Shown one piece after another: positions 52,367 to 61,418 of a DNA stretch of 64,000 nucleotides. The notes beneath the pieces are model-generated. The model was not told where the DNA came from. It saw only the letters and a list, made by a program, of their open reading frames with translations, and searched no databases. Made by a program: the position numbers and the translations under genes. The stretch's first letter is position 1; every line of letters starts with the position of its first letter. This DNA comes from Herbaspirillum sp. RV1423 (lineage in GTDB: Bacteria > Pseudomonadota > Gammaproteobacteria > Burkholderiales > Burkholderiaceae_D): contig NZ_CBXX010000010.1 in the NCBI RefSeq assembly GCF_000577615.1, positions 1 through 64,000 of the forward strand, written 5' to 3'.

Positions 52367-52400
52367 CGAACGCGCAGTCTCCGAACTGCGCGTTCGCATT
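52367..52400 (+). terminator. Terminator of the trb operon
   Basis: A 12-bp perfect stem CGAACGCGCAGT with ACTGCGCGTTCG around the loop CTCCGA, then CATTTTG. It ends the transfer transcript before the right end of the element. Confidence 0.8.
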
Positions 52401-52630
52401 TTGGGGATCAGCCTTATGTATTGGTGGCATATGATTACGGAGGAAGTGGCCGACGCCTCCATCCGTGTTGCCCGCTGTGGCACGCCAAGACCCGCAACCG
52501 CAAGGCTCCTATGTGGCCCCCAGCCTACAAACCTACAGTGGGCTGAAGTCCCCAGGGAACACCATAAACTGTTGCTTTATATAGGATTTTCTCGTCATGC
52601 CCGCCATCAAAAAAGGCTTGACAGCGGACA
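52401..52630. other. Right end of the ICE, no gene seen
   Basis: The region between the trb terminator and attR has no convincing gene. It may hold integrase arm-binding sites. Confidence 0.5.
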
Positions 52631-52639
52631 TTTTTTATT
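52631..52639 (+). repeat. attR core, TTTTTTATT
   Basis: Identical to attL at 3882-3890. Beyond it, chromosomal genes on the minus strand begin. Confidence 0.75.
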
Positions 52640-52707
52640 GCGAAAACGAAAACAATTGAGCAGAGAATCTGGAAGCAACCTCCAGTCCATCCGAACTGTA
52701 ATCGCCG

Positions 52708-53081
52708 TTACCACTTTTCGATTTGCTTGCACTCTTTCAGGATCGGCTCCGCGTCCTCTCCCAGTGTTTTATCGGCGAGAAACCCTTCATTGCCTTGGTC
52801 CACCATATGTAGTGCCCGGCAGCGTATTTCGCCCCTGAAGCGGCCAGCACGCTGACGAACAACTGCCTTCTTCCCGCCACTGGCAGATAGGCGAACGATC
52901 CGGCATTGGTATTGAGATAGCGCACCGGCAAGCGAACCTCGCCGGCGCAACGGTAGATCAACCGCTGCTGGCTTTGAATCTTGACGTCGGGGAGACTCAG
53001 ACCGGACGGTTTCGCCAATGTTGCACCGGGAAGCGCCGCCAGAGCGGCGACGCCTGCAACCAACGTGACAAACGGACGCAT
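52708..53081 (-). pseudogene. MliC-like lysozyme-inhibitor family gene with a frameshift
   Basis: The reading begins MRPFVTLVAGVAALAALPGA, a signal peptide, and continues with RLIYRCAGEVRLPVRYLNTN and AAGHYIWWTK in one frame. That frame then stops at 52737. The frame shifted by one base resumes with GNEGFLADKTLGEDAEPILK and ends CKQIEKW. A single G missing in the run near 52790-52800 explains it. Members inhibit C-type lysozyme in the periplasm. It could be a real mutation or a sequencing error. Confidence 0.75.
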
Positions 53082-53103
53082 GCTCACAACCAGTCTTGCA
53101 AAA

Positions 53104-54300
53104 TCAGGCGTAGCTGCGCAGACGCAATGCGAAATCGCGCAAAGCCTTGATGCCGGACGCTTCTGCGCGCACGCACCAGTCTTGCAATTGGTGCAGCAAC
53201 TGTTCCCGGGTCGAGTTGGAACGGCCCCAGATCGCACCCAGTTCCACGCGCATTTCATGCATGGTTTGCAGGGCTTTGCTATGCGTGAACAGTTCCGACA
53301 ATTGCTGCTTCTGGCCGTCTTCCAGGTTGGCCGGCTCGCGTTGCAGCAGCTTCTTGGACGACTTCAGAAAACGTGATTCGAGCTTGGCCTTCTCCGCCAG
53401 GTGCTCCAGTTCGTCAGCCCAGGCGCGCTTAAGCGACTTGGCGTACTTGGACATGACGTCATAGCGATTGGCGATCACGGATTGCAGCGTATCGAAATCG
53501 GCCACCAGCTTCTGACGATCGAACTTGGGCGCAGGAGCGACCTTCTTGACCTTGGCCAGGCCCACCGTTTCCAGGATGCGGATGTACATCCAGCCGATGT
53601 CGAATTCATACCACTTGGACGACAGTTTGGCCGATGTGCCGAAGGTGTGGTGGTTGTTGTGCAACTCTTCGCCACCGATGATGATGCCCCATGGGAACAC
53701 GTTGGTCGCAGCATCGTTGCAATCGTAGTTGCGGTAGCCCCAGTAGTGGCCGATGCCGTTGATGATGCCGGCAGCGGTGATCGGAATCCAAAGCATCTGG
53801 ACAGCCCAGACTGTCAGGCCGATGACGCCGAACAACATGACGTCGATGATCAGCATCAGGCCTACGCCTTGCCAACCGTACTTGCTGTAGATATTGTGTT
53901 CGATCCAGTCGTCCGGCGTGCCATGCCCATACTTTTCCATGGTTTCAGCGTTTTTGGATTCGGCGCGATACAACTCGGCGCCTTCCAGCAGGACCTTCTT
54001 GATGCCGCGCACTTGCGGGCTGTGCGGATCTTCTTCGGTTTCGCACTTGGCGTGGTGCTTGCGGTGGATCGCGGCCCACTCCTTGGTGACCATGCCTGTG
54101 GTCATCCACAACCAGAGACGGAAAAAGTGGCTTGGAATGGCGTGCAGGTCCAGCGCACGGTGCGCCTGGCAGCGATGCAGGTAAATGGTCACCCCTGCAA
54201 TCGTGATGTGCGTCATGATCAGGGTATAAAAGAAAATCTGCCAACCGGATGCGTGCAGCAAGCCGTTCGAGAGAAAGTCCAGGATCGAATCTACAGTCAT
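53104..54300 (-). CDS. Membrane fatty acid desaturase
   Basis: A 398-residue acyl desaturase. The three histidine boxes are seen: LHRCQAHRA (H-x4-H), HRKHHAKCE (HxxHH) and GEELHNNHHTFG (HxxHH). Hydrophobic segments separate them. The C-terminal 150 residues are helical and charged, a feature of the betaproteobacterial DesA-like proteins. The ATG at 54300 has GGAG upstream. It probably introduces a delta-9 double bond into membrane acyl chains, an inference from family. Confidence 0.93.
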   Translation of the reverse strand: MTVDSILDFLSNGLLHASGWQIFFYTLIMTHITIAGVTIYLHRCQAHRALDLHAIPSHFFRLWLWMTTGMVTKEWAAIHRKHHAKCETEEDPHSPQVRGIKKVLLEGAELYRAESKNAETMEKYGHGTPDDWIEHNIYSKYGWQGVGLMLIIDVMLFGVIGLTVWAVQMLWIPITAAGIINGIGHYWGYRNYDCNDAATNVFPWGIIIGGEELHNNHHTFGTSAKLSSKWYEFDIGWMYIRILETVGLAKVKKVAPAPKFDRQKLVADFDTLQSVIANRYDVMSKYAKSLKRAWADELEHLAEKAKLESRFLKSSKKLLQREPANLEDGQKQQLSELFTHSKALQTMHEMRVELGAIWGRSNSTREQLLHQLQDWCVRAEASGIKALRDFALRLRSYA

Positions 54301-54388
54301 TACCACTCCAAAAGAAATACATCACGGCAATCGAAGTTGCCAAACCAGCTTGCCACCGATTTTTCCACCATCTACCACTTATATTCTT

Positions 54389-55750
54389 TTATTTCCCGGC
54401 ATTGTACGCTGATTGTGCATCCTTGTGGGTGGAAGATGCCATTCCGGAAACACTTTGTTCAAAACTGCGCTCATCCATCACGCGGATGTCGCGTTTTGGA
54501 TGCGCCACCTGGATGCCGTGGGTCTTGAATACTCTCCAGATAGCTCTGTTAACGTCTGAGAGTACATTCAGACGACCGTTTTCGGGATCGGTGATCCAAA
54601 AACCTATTTCCAACTGCAAACCGTCCTCGCCGATCTTGAGCAACAAGGCCTGCGGCAGAATCTGGTCGGATACCCGCTCCACTGCGATCACGGCCTTCTC
54701 CAGCATAGACAGCACTGTTTCGATATCGTCCTGATACAGGATGGTAACTTGTGTTGCCAGACGTATAATTTTCCGGTTCAACGAATAATTCTGCACCGGA
54801 CTGGACATGAACATTTCGTTGGGCAAGACCGATTCGATGCCGTCAAGACCTTCCAGGATCGTGTAGCGCGTGTTGATTTGCGTCACTTTCCCGAAATAAC
54901 GGTCCACATTCACCATGTCGCCGATCGCCAGGCTGCGTTCGAGCAGGATCACAAAACCGGAGACATAGCTGCTGGCGATTTTTTGCAAGCCGAGGCCGAG
55001 GCCGACGCCGAGTGCGCCGCCGAACACCGACAGCACCGTCAGGTCGATGCCGACCAGCGACAGGCTGACCAGGATCGCCACCAGAATCAGGACTGCCCGC
55101 ACCAGCCGCGCCACCACCGTACGCAGCGACGAGTGCATGGTGTTGAGTCTCATCAACCGGTCTTCCAGCATAGCGCCGGCCCACAGGGCAATGATCAGCG
55201 TCACCAGCACCGATGCCGTGGCTTGCAGAATGGTCAGCAGCGATGCCTTGTGACGACCCAACGGCAGCGTGGTGGCGTCGAGATAGTCGACCAGGTCGGG
55301 CCACAGTCCGGTGATATAGAGCAGCACGCAAACCCAGACCAGCGTCGCGAACACTTTCTCGAACAACTGGAGAAAGGCGCCGGCGGTGGTCTCCTTGACG
55401 AAGATGCGCCGCAGCACATAGAACACGAAACGCATCGCCGCCTGCGAAATCATCAGCGGGATCATGACATGCCATAAGGTCACCGGCAGCTTCAAGCGTA
55501 TCAGGAGCAGCCTGGCCAGCGCCAGCAGGACCAGAATCAGCAAGGGCGTGAGCACGCGCACGAAACTTTTGATGCCGATGTGCATGACGCTGCCGTCGTC
55601 GCCCGCGAATGTAAAGAGCTTGCGCAACCAGCGCGACAGCCCCCAGCCACACGCGATGCAGAGCGCGATGACTGCCAGTTGACGCATCAGTTCCGGCAGC
55701 GCCAGGTCGCCGAACAGGTATTCATACAAATCGGATAGCAAAGTCGACAT
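54389..55750 (-). CDS. MscS-family mechanosensitive channel
   Basis: A 453-residue membrane protein. Several transmembrane helices lead to the MscS pore helix VFGGALGVGLGLGLQKIASS (residues about 245-265) and the beta domain FVILLERSLAIGDMVNVDRY and GKVTQINTRYTILEGLDG. The cytoplasmic C-terminal domain follows. It should release solutes under hypo-osmotic shock. It lies between the desaturase and a phospholipase D-like gene on the same strand. Confidence 0.93.
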   Translation of the reverse strand: MSTLLSDLYEYLFGDLALPELMRQLAVIALCIACGWGLSRWLRKLFTFAGDDGSVMHIGIKSFVRVLTPLLILVLLALARLLLIRLKLPVTLWHVMIPLMISQAAMRFVFYVLRRIFVKETTAGAFLQLFEKVFATLVWVCVLLYITGLWPDLVDYLDATTLPLGRHKASLLTILQATASVLVTLIIALWAGAMLEDRLMRLNTMHSSLRTVVARLVRAVLILVAILVSLSLVGIDLTVLSVFGGALGVGLGLGLQKIASSYVSGFVILLERSLAIGDMVNVDRYFGKVTQINTRYTILEGLDGIESVLPNEMFMSSPVQNYSLNRKIIRLATQVTILYQDDIETVLSMLEKAVIAVERVSDQILPQALLLKIGEDGLQLEIGFWITDPENGRLNVLSDVNRAIWRVFKTHGIQVAHPKRDIRVMDERSFEQSVSGMASSTHKDAQSAYNAGK

Positions 55751-55785
55751 GATTCTTTGTGGCTATGACTATGGAGGCAGATGCG

Positions 55786-56370
55786 CTATTTACTGGACAG
55801 ATAGATTTCGGCTTCCTGGAAATGACGGGTCCAGTTGGCGGCGTATTTGGCGGCCAGAGGTGGATTCTTGCGCGCGATCAAAATGTTCTCGGCATTCTTG
55901 TTCTGGGCGGTCCAAGTGAAATTATAGCTACCGGTAATCACCGTAGCGTCGGCGCCGGCGGCATCGATGACGATGACCTTGTTATGCGCATTCTTGTATT
56001 TGGTCTCTTCTCGGACCTGAATGCCCGCCTCCTGCATGGCGGCGATGCGGTCGCGTCCCGTCTTGTTCAACTGACCGGCATCGACCAGCACGCGCACATC
56101 GACACCGCGCTTGTAGGCGGCGATCAGCGCATTGGTCAATGGCTTGCTGGTCAGGATATAAGCCTGCACCAGCACCTGGCGACGCGCCTTGCCGAGCGCA
56201 TCGAGGATCAGGCTTTCGACGTCGTCCCACGGAGCGAAGGCGGCATCGAGCGTTCCCTGCGCTGGCGTCGGACGGTCGCCCGGATCGAAGGCGTGCGCAG
56301 AAAATCCCGCAAAAAACAAGGACAGCGCCAGCGCGATGGCGCGACCGTGCTGTCGCTTCAACTGCCGCAT
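55786..56370 (-). CDS. Phospholipase D-like exported nuclease (single HKD)
   Basis: A 194-residue PLD-superfamily protein with a signal peptide (AIALALSLFFAGFSAHAFD). One HKD motif is visible: HNKVIVIDAAGADATVITGS, as in Nuc-type endonucleases that dimerise to form the active site. A periplasmic or secreted nuclease is likely, but phosphatidyl activity cannot be excluded. Its start overlaps the end of rsmB by one base. Confidence 0.88.
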   Translation of the reverse strand: MRQLKRQHGRAIALALSLFFAGFSAHAFDPGDRPTPAQGTLDAAFAPWDDVESLILDALGKARRQVLVQAYILTSKPLTNALIAAYKRGVDVRVLVDAGQLNKTGRDRIAAMQEAGIQVREETKYKNAHNKVIVIDAAGADATVITGSYNFTWTAQNKNAENILIARKNPPLAAKYAANWTRHFQEAEIYLSSK

Positions 56371-57626
56371 TATTTTTTGCGTTCCAGTACGGCTGCGAAG
56401 AAACCGTCGGTCTGATGCAGATGCGGCAACAGCTTGAGATAGTCGCCCATGTCCAGCGCGATCTTTTGCTCGGCCAGCACGGTGCTCATCGGCACCAGCG
56501 CATAGTCCGGATTCGCTCGCAGGAATTCGGCGATGACGTCTTCATTTTCTTCGTTGAGGAAACTGCAGGTGCCGTACACCAGGCGGCCGCCGGCCTTCAC
56601 CAGACGTGCTGCGCTGTTCAGGATGCTGATCTGCTTGGCGTGCATCTCGGCGACGGTTTCCACAGTCTGGCGCCACTTCATGTCGGGATTGCGGCGCAGC
56701 GTGCCGAGGCCGCTGCATGGCGCATCGACCAGCACGCGGTCGATCTTGCCGGCCAAACGCTTGACCTTGGCGTCGTTCTCGTGGGCGATCATGACCGGAT
56801 GTACGTTGGACAGGCCGCTGCGCGCCAGGCGCGGCTTGAGCTTGGCGAGGCGCTTTTCCGACACGTCGAAGGCATACAGGCGGCCGGTGTTGCGCATGCC
56901 GGCGCCAAGCGCCAGCGTCTTGCCGCCAGCGCCAGCGCAAAAATCGACCACCATTTCGCCGCGCTTGGCGCCGACGATCTGGGCCAGCAATTGGCTACCT
57001 TCGTCTTGCACTTCGATGGCCCCGTCCTTGAACAGCGGCAGGTTTTGCAACGTGGGTTTTTTCTGCAGGCGCAGGCCCAGCGGCGAATAAGGCGTCGGTT
57101 CGCACAGGATCGGCGCGGCCGCGAGTTCGGTCATGACGTCGTCGCGATTGGCCTTGACGGCGTTGACGCGCAGGTCCAGCGGCGCCGGCTGGTTCATGGC
57201 TTCAGCAAGTTCCATGGCGGCGGCTTCGCCATCGCGCGCGATCAGCTTGTCGAGCAGCCACGGCGGCATGTTGGCGCGCATTGCCAGCGGCAGCTTGTTG
57301 CGATCGATCTGCGCAGTGCGCGTAAGCCAGTCGACTTCTTCCGGCGACAGGCCGGCAATCGATTCGATACTGACCGTATCGGTCAGGCCCAGCAGGGCCA
57401 TGCGACGCATCATCGGACCGACGCCTGCTTCTGCGAAATTGGTGTAGACCGACTTGTTGCGCAAGAGGCCGTAAACAGCTTCGGCGATGACGCCGCGTTC
57501 GCGGCCGCCAAGCTTGGGATTTTCGCGGAAATAACGCGACAGCGTGACGTCGGCCGGGCCGGTGAAACGCAAGATTTCGCGCAAGACTTCTTCCGTGTGG
57601 GGAACGATTGCGGGTGGCAATCTCAT
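56370..57626 (-). CDS. rsmB: RsmB-like 16S rRNA (cytosine-C5) methyltransferase
   Basis: A 418-residue RsmB/NOP-type methyltransferase. SAM motif VDFCAGAGGKTLALGAGM is near residue 250, motif IV VDAPCSGLGTLRRNPDMKW near 320 and the catalytic-cysteine motif YGTCSFLNEENEDV near 370. Modification of 16S rRNA C967 is the known role of RsmB; other family members target different positions, so the exact site is not certain. Precedes the PLD-like gene. Confidence 0.88.
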   Translation of the reverse strand: MRLPPAIVPHTEEVLREILRFTGPADVTLSRYFRENPKLGGRERGVIAEAVYGLLRNKSVYTNFAEAGVGPMMRRMALLGLTDTVSIESIAGLSPEEVDWLTRTAQIDRNKLPLAMRANMPPWLLDKLIARDGEAAAMELAEAMNQPAPLDLRVNAVKANRDDVMTELAAAPILCEPTPYSPLGLRLQKKPTLQNLPLFKDGAIEVQDEGSQLLAQIVGAKRGEMVVDFCAGAGGKTLALGAGMRNTGRLYAFDVSEKRLAKLKPRLARSGLSNVHPVMIAHENDAKVKRLAGKIDRVLVDAPCSGLGTLRRNPDMKWRQTVETVAEMHAKQISILNSAARLVKAGGRLVYGTCSFLNEENEDVIAEFLRANPDYALVPMSTVLAEQKIALDMGDYLKLLPHLHQTDGFFAAVLERKK

Positions 57627-57650
57627 ACTGCTTCCTTCAAAAAATGTGAT

Positions 57651-58271
57651 TCAGGCTTGCTCGGCGGACGGATCGACGCGGACGCGACCGCCGTCCAGGC
57701 TAAGCTTGCCTTCGACGAACCAGCGCACAGCGCGCGGGTAAATAAGATGCTCCTGTTCCAGCACGCGTTCGGCCAGCGTCTCTTCCCTGTCCGCGCCAAA
57801 TACAGGCACCGCAGCCTGCGCCACGATCGGACCATGGTCGAGGTCTGGCGTGACGAAATGCACCGTGGCGCCATGCAATTTGACGCCTGCGGCCAAAGCT
57901 TGCCGGTGCGTCGCCAGTCCCGGAAAGGACGGTAGCAACGACGGATGAATGTTAAGCATCCGACCGGCATAGTGATCGACGAACGGCGTGGTCAGGATAC
58001 GCATGAAGCCGGCCAACACTACCAGATCGGGCGAAAAACCATCGATCACGGCCCGCAGGGCAGTATCGAATTGCTCGCGCGAGGGGTAGTCCTTGTTGGC
58101 GACAACCGCAGTGGCGATGCCATGCTGCCGGGCAAAATCGAGACCGGCCGAATCGCTTCGGTTGCTGATGACTGCTGCGATGGAAACAGGCCAGTTTTCT
58201 GCCTGTGCGGTCCGGACGATGGCTTCCATGTTGCTGCCTCGGCCGGAAATCAGGATAACAATGCTTCTCAT
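57651..58271 (-). CDS. purN: Phosphoribosylglycinamide formyltransferase
   Basis: A 206-residue GAR transformylase, third step of purine synthesis. The start MRSIVILISGRGSNMEAIVR and the active-site blocks LAGFMRILTTPFVDHYAGRM and LNIHPSLLPSFPGL (catalytic Asn/His) with VHFVTPDLDHGPI (Asp) are all intact. ATG 58271 is chosen because it begins the first beta strand; ATG 58280 adds three residues. Lies 24 bp upstream of rsmB on the same strand. Confidence 0.96.
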   Translation of the reverse strand: MRSIVILISGRGSNMEAIVRTAQAENWPVSIAAVISNRSDSAGLDFARQHGIATAVVANKDYPSREQFDTALRAVIDGFSPDLVVLAGFMRILTTPFVDHYAGRMLNIHPSLLPSFPGLATHRQALAAGVKLHGATVHFVTPDLDHGPIVAQAAVPVFGADREETLAERVLEQEHLIYPRAVRWFVEGKLSLDGGRVRVDPSAEQA

Positions 58272-58346
58272 GGTCGGCATTGTAACCGCTGCCCGCAACC
58301 TGATTGCCAAAAATTGGCGCAAGCAAGACGGCGGGCGAGGGAATTT

Positions 58347-58745
58347 TTACTGAAACGAGTAAAAAACGCGGAAAGCGACTTTTTTGTCGGCCCAGAAGTC
58401 GGCGGCATCACGAAACACGTCTAGCAAGGTTTCACGAGCTTCCTTGTCAAATTTCTGGGTATTCGGCAATTGCTCGATAACAACAATGAAGCCGGGTTGT
58501 GGGCCAGCCTTGTATGTCAGGTCGGTAAGGCAGTCACCGAGCGCATCGAAATTCTTGCCGAAATGGCGAGGAAAATGAAAAGCGCCGGCAATGATCGCAA
58601 GGACCTGCTGCTTGGTCGTCGCCTCGGCACAATAGGCGTACAGAAAGTGCTGGCCAAGACGAGCAGCCTCTTCCTGCAAGTCGTTCACGCGAAAGGCGCG
58701 GATAGACTGCACAACATTTGGCGGCACCGTTTTAAATAAACTCAT
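58347..58745 (-). CDS. Barstar-family ribonuclease inhibitor
   Basis: A 132-residue protein beginning MSLFKTVPPNVVQSIRAFRV. The barstar core is seen in FPRHFGKNFDALGDCLTDL, with the acidic patch, and the C-terminal helix/strand. It directly follows the barnase-like gene on the same strand with a 46-bp gap. It should protect the cell from the cognate secreted RNase before export. Confidence 0.88.
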   Translation of the reverse strand: MSLFKTVPPNVVQSIRAFRVNDLQEEAARLGQHFLYAYCAEATTKQQVLAIIAGAFHFPRHFGKNFDALGDCLTDLTYKAGPQPGFIVVIEQLPNTQKFDKEARETLLDVFRDAADFWADKKVAFRVFYSFQ

Positions 58746-58791
58746 TTCTCCCTCAGATTTTGCAATGAATGCTGCAACCAGGATCGCCTCC

Positions 58792-59166
58792 TCATTCCCT
58801 GATGCGCTGGAATGTCCGGTAATGATCCCCGGTGTAATAGTACTCACCCGACGTTTGCGGATTGCCGCCGGAAATGATCCGGCGCGCGCCGCGATTACGC
58901 GCTTTAGGCGTTTTCACGGTGAATTCGTGATAATACCCGCGCTTCTGCCTGGGTAAAACCCCTTCGTAGTTGCCAAAAACAACACCGTCCTTCGCGTACG
59001 GATAAGGTCCGCCCTGCCTGATCAGGTCTAGGGTCTGCCGCGCTTCAGGCGGCAGGGCGCCGGCCGCGATATCGCCAACGGCCAGCGGGCCTTTTGCGAA
59101 TACGGAGCAAGATAACAACAGCGCAGCAAGGAAAACAAACCACTGTCTTACAAATGTCGTCTTCAA
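58792..59166 (-). CDS. Secreted barnase-type (N1/T1) ribonuclease
   Basis: About 124 residues from a TTG at 59166; longer starts up to 59331 would overlap the patatin gene, so the start is uncertain. A signal peptide (FVFLAALLLSCSVFAKG) leads to the barnase fold with the catalytic Glu in YYHEFTVKTP, Arg in GARRIISGG and His in YTGDHYRTF. It is expected to be exported and degrade RNA outside or in rivals. Adjacent barstar confirms the pairing. Confidence 0.85.
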   Translation of the reverse strand: MKTTFVRQWFVFLAALLLSCSVFAKGPLAVGDIAAGALPPEARQTLDLIRQGGPYPYAKDGVVFGNYEGVLPRQKRGYYHEFTVKTPKARNRGARRIISGGNPQTSGEYYYTGDHYRTFQRIRE

Positions 59167-59287
59167 GAGCAGGCTCGCATTTTTATGTTGCAGAAGTATT
59201 AATTTTTCGCAATACCATTGCGTAGAGTAACGTTTTGCTTCAAACCAAGCAACTCGAATCTTTGTCGGGACATGCTTGACGCCGGGC

Positions 59288-60484
59288 TCAGGCTTGGAGC
59301 GCAGCGACCCGTTCTGGTTCAAAAAAAGCAAGAACCTGGTCGCGCATGGCGTAAGTGTCGCGTTCGCCGAGACTGATCAATTCCTGGGTAAAACTTTGTT
59401 CGAACAACAGGTAAGAAGCCAGCGCGGCGCCGCGCGCTTCGGTGGCGCCAATGCCTCCCAGCATCACACGCACCGGCCGCGGCAGGCTGGTGACATGGCG
59501 GCTGGCGATTTCGTCGATACGCTGTGACGGGGAAATCACCAGCACTTCGATCGGCTTGAGCGGCGTTTTGGCAAGCTGCTCCGGGGTCAGCATGGACAAC
59601 GTCTGGTTGACCCGGTTGGTGCGCTCGATATCGGCGGCCAGGCCATCGAGGAAGATGCTCGACAAGGCATGCCCGGCCACTTGCGCCAGGCTGGGGTACT
59701 GCGCCAGTTGGGTCGGCGCTTCGGAACGCTCGCCCATGCGGCCGGCGCCTATCACCAGGATCTTGCTGGCGCCGAGATGGATGGCCGGCGAAATCGGCGC
59801 AATCTGGCGCATCGAGCCGTCGCCGAAATACTCGCGCCGACCTTCGTAAAAAATCGGGATCGCGGGAAAGATAAACGGAATCGCCGACGACGCCAGCAAA
59901 TGCTCGACGCCGATCTGGTCGCGAATGGCGGCGCGTTGCGTACGCCGCCACGGCTCGATTTCCTGCATCGACTGATAAAACGTCAGATGCTGGCCTCCGC
60001 TATAGGACGATGCCGTTACCGCCAGCGCATGCAGGTTGCCGCTGGACAATGCGTCATCCAGCCGCGGCAAGTCCAGAAGACGATGCAGCATGGTCACCAG
60101 CGGCGTGTTGTCGAGCAAGGAATTGGGTGGATTGGCCTTCCATTTGCGCAGTAGCCAGCCGAACGAAAACAGCGACAGCCAGCGCGCGCCCGAGCGGATG
60201 ACGCCGAGCGAGTCGGCGCGGTAGACCTGCTCGACCTTGAAATGGGCCCATACGCTCATCAGTTCGCGCACGCCTTCGCCGAAATCGTCGGCGCGGCAAG
60301 CCAGCGCAGTGGCATTGATGGCGCCAGCCGAAGTGCCGCAAATGATCTTGAAAGGATTCTGATGCGCCGGCCAGCCGGACTCCAGCAAAATCATGGACAA
60401 AGCGTTGAGGACGCCAACTTGATATGCCGCGCGTGCGCCTCCTCCGGTCAGGATCAATCCCGTTTTTTTATCTATTGACTCCAT
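59288..60484 (-). CDS. Patatin-like phospholipase
   Basis: A 398-residue serine lipase/hydrolase. The oxyanion hole LTGGGARAAYQVGVLNAL is near residue 15 and the nucleophile elbow ICGTSAGAINATAL near 50. The catalytic Asp is in YFGDGSMRQI (DGS motif). It is a cytoplasmic or membrane-associated acyl hydrolase; specificity is unknown. Family members can be secreted effectors, but no secretion signal is seen. Confidence 0.93.
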   Translation of the reverse strand: MESIDKKTGLILTGGGARAAYQVGVLNALSMILLESGWPAHQNPFKIICGTSAGAINATALACRADDFGEGVRELMSVWAHFKVEQVYRADSLGVIRSGARWLSLFSFGWLLRKWKANPPNSLLDNTPLVTMLHRLLDLPRLDDALSSGNLHALAVTASSYSGGQHLTFYQSMQEIEPWRRTQRAAIRDQIGVEHLLASSAIPFIFPAIPIFYEGRREYFGDGSMRQIAPISPAIHLGASKILVIGAGRMGERSEAPTQLAQYPSLAQVAGHALSSIFLDGLAADIERTNRVNQTLSMLTPEQLAKTPLKPIEVLVISPSQRIDEIASRHVTSLPRPVRVMLGGIGATEARGAALASYLLFEQSFTQELISLGERDTYAMRDQVLAFFEPERVAALQA

Positions 60485-60572
60485 GCCAACAGCTTAGCAG
60501 GGCGCACGCTCTTTAGGCAGCAAAAATTCCAGATACCACCAAAAATATACAGGCAAAAGTTACGTAATTATT

Positions 60573-61331
60573 CTATTTTGGCGGCATCCGGATGGCGCCG
60601 TCGAGACGGATGGTTTCGCCGTTGAGCATGAGGTTTTCAATGATGGTCCTGGCCAGGTGAGCGTATTCCACGGCCTTGCCCAGGCGCGGCGGAAACGGTA
60701 CGGCGCCGCCCAGCGAATCCAGCACTTCCTGCGGCATGGACATCATCATCGGCGTTTCGAAAATTCCCGGTGCAATGGTCATCACGCGGATGCCGCTGCG
60801 CGCTAGGTCGCGCGCCATCGGCAACGTCATGCCGACGATCGCGGCCTTGGAGGCGGAATAGGCAACCTGCCCGATCTGGCCGTCGAAGGCTGCCACCGAG
60901 GCGGTATTGATGATCACGCCGCGTTCGCCCTGCTCCAACGGTTCCAGCTTGCTCATGGCATCGGCCGCCAGGCGCGCCATGTTGAAGGTGCCGACCAGGT
61001 TGATATTCAGGGTCTTCTGGAACAAGGCCATCGTATGCGGGCCGTCCTTGCCGATCAGCTTGGCGCCCGGAGCGATACCGGCGCAATTGACCAGGCCGCG
61101 CAGGCTGCCCAGTTGCCGTGCCGCCTCGATCACCTTCAAGCCGTCTTCTTCAGTCGTCACATCGCAGCGCACAAATTTGCCCTGCAACTCGGCCGCCAGC
61201 TTCGCGCCGGCCTCTTCCTGCACATCGGCCAGCACCACCTTGCCGCCGTTTTCCGCCAGCATGCGCGACGTCGCCGCACCCAAACCCGATGCCGCGCCCG
61301 TTACGATAAACACCTGTCCTGCAATCTGCAT
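60573..61331 (-). CDS. SDR-family 3-hydroxyacyl-CoA dehydrogenase-like protein
   Basis: A 252-residue short-chain dehydrogenase starting MQIAGQVFIVTGAASGLGAA. Present are the nucleotide-binding TGAASGLG, NNAG-equivalent NCAGIA, the catalytic Ser/Tyr/Lys as INTASVAAFDGQIGQVAYSA and SKAAI. It resembles the type II 3-hydroxyacyl-CoA dehydrogenase (HSD10-like) group. Substrate cannot be settled. Confidence 0.9.
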   Translation of the reverse strand: MQIAGQVFIVTGAASGLGAATSRMLAENGGKVVLADVQEEAGAKLAAELQGKFVRCDVTTEEDGLKVIEAARQLGSLRGLVNCAGIAPGAKLIGKDGPHTMALFQKTLNINLVGTFNMARLAADAMSKLEPLEQGERGVIINTASVAAFDGQIGQVAYSASKAAIVGMTLPMARDLARSGIRVMTIAPGIFETPMMMSMPQEVLDSLGGAVPFPPRLGKAVEYAHLARTIIENLMLNGETIRLDGAIRMPPK

Positions 61332-61418
61332 GTCTCTGTTCTCCAATATTCCAATATAAAACCGGCATGGAATACCCATGCCGGTCGTTTTGTGATCATC
61401 CTCGCGGGATGGGAGAGC

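Larger units (their letters stand above)
3882..52639 (+). mobile_element. Tn4371-family integrative and conjugative element, about 48.7 kb
   Basis: The element is framed by TTTTTTATT repeats. It contains the family order: integrase at one end, then RadC/DUF932/ParB/DUF736 maintenance genes, repA-parA-traF, relaxase, traG and trbBCDEJLFGI at the other end. Housekeeping genes resume on both sides. Cargo consists of a toxin-antitoxin pair, an Abi-like gene, the 7345-17618 defence-type operon and a LysR/MFS/EthD set. Transfer genes appear complete, whereas the repA and ParB-like genes are interrupted by IS21-type insertions. Confidence 0.9.
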
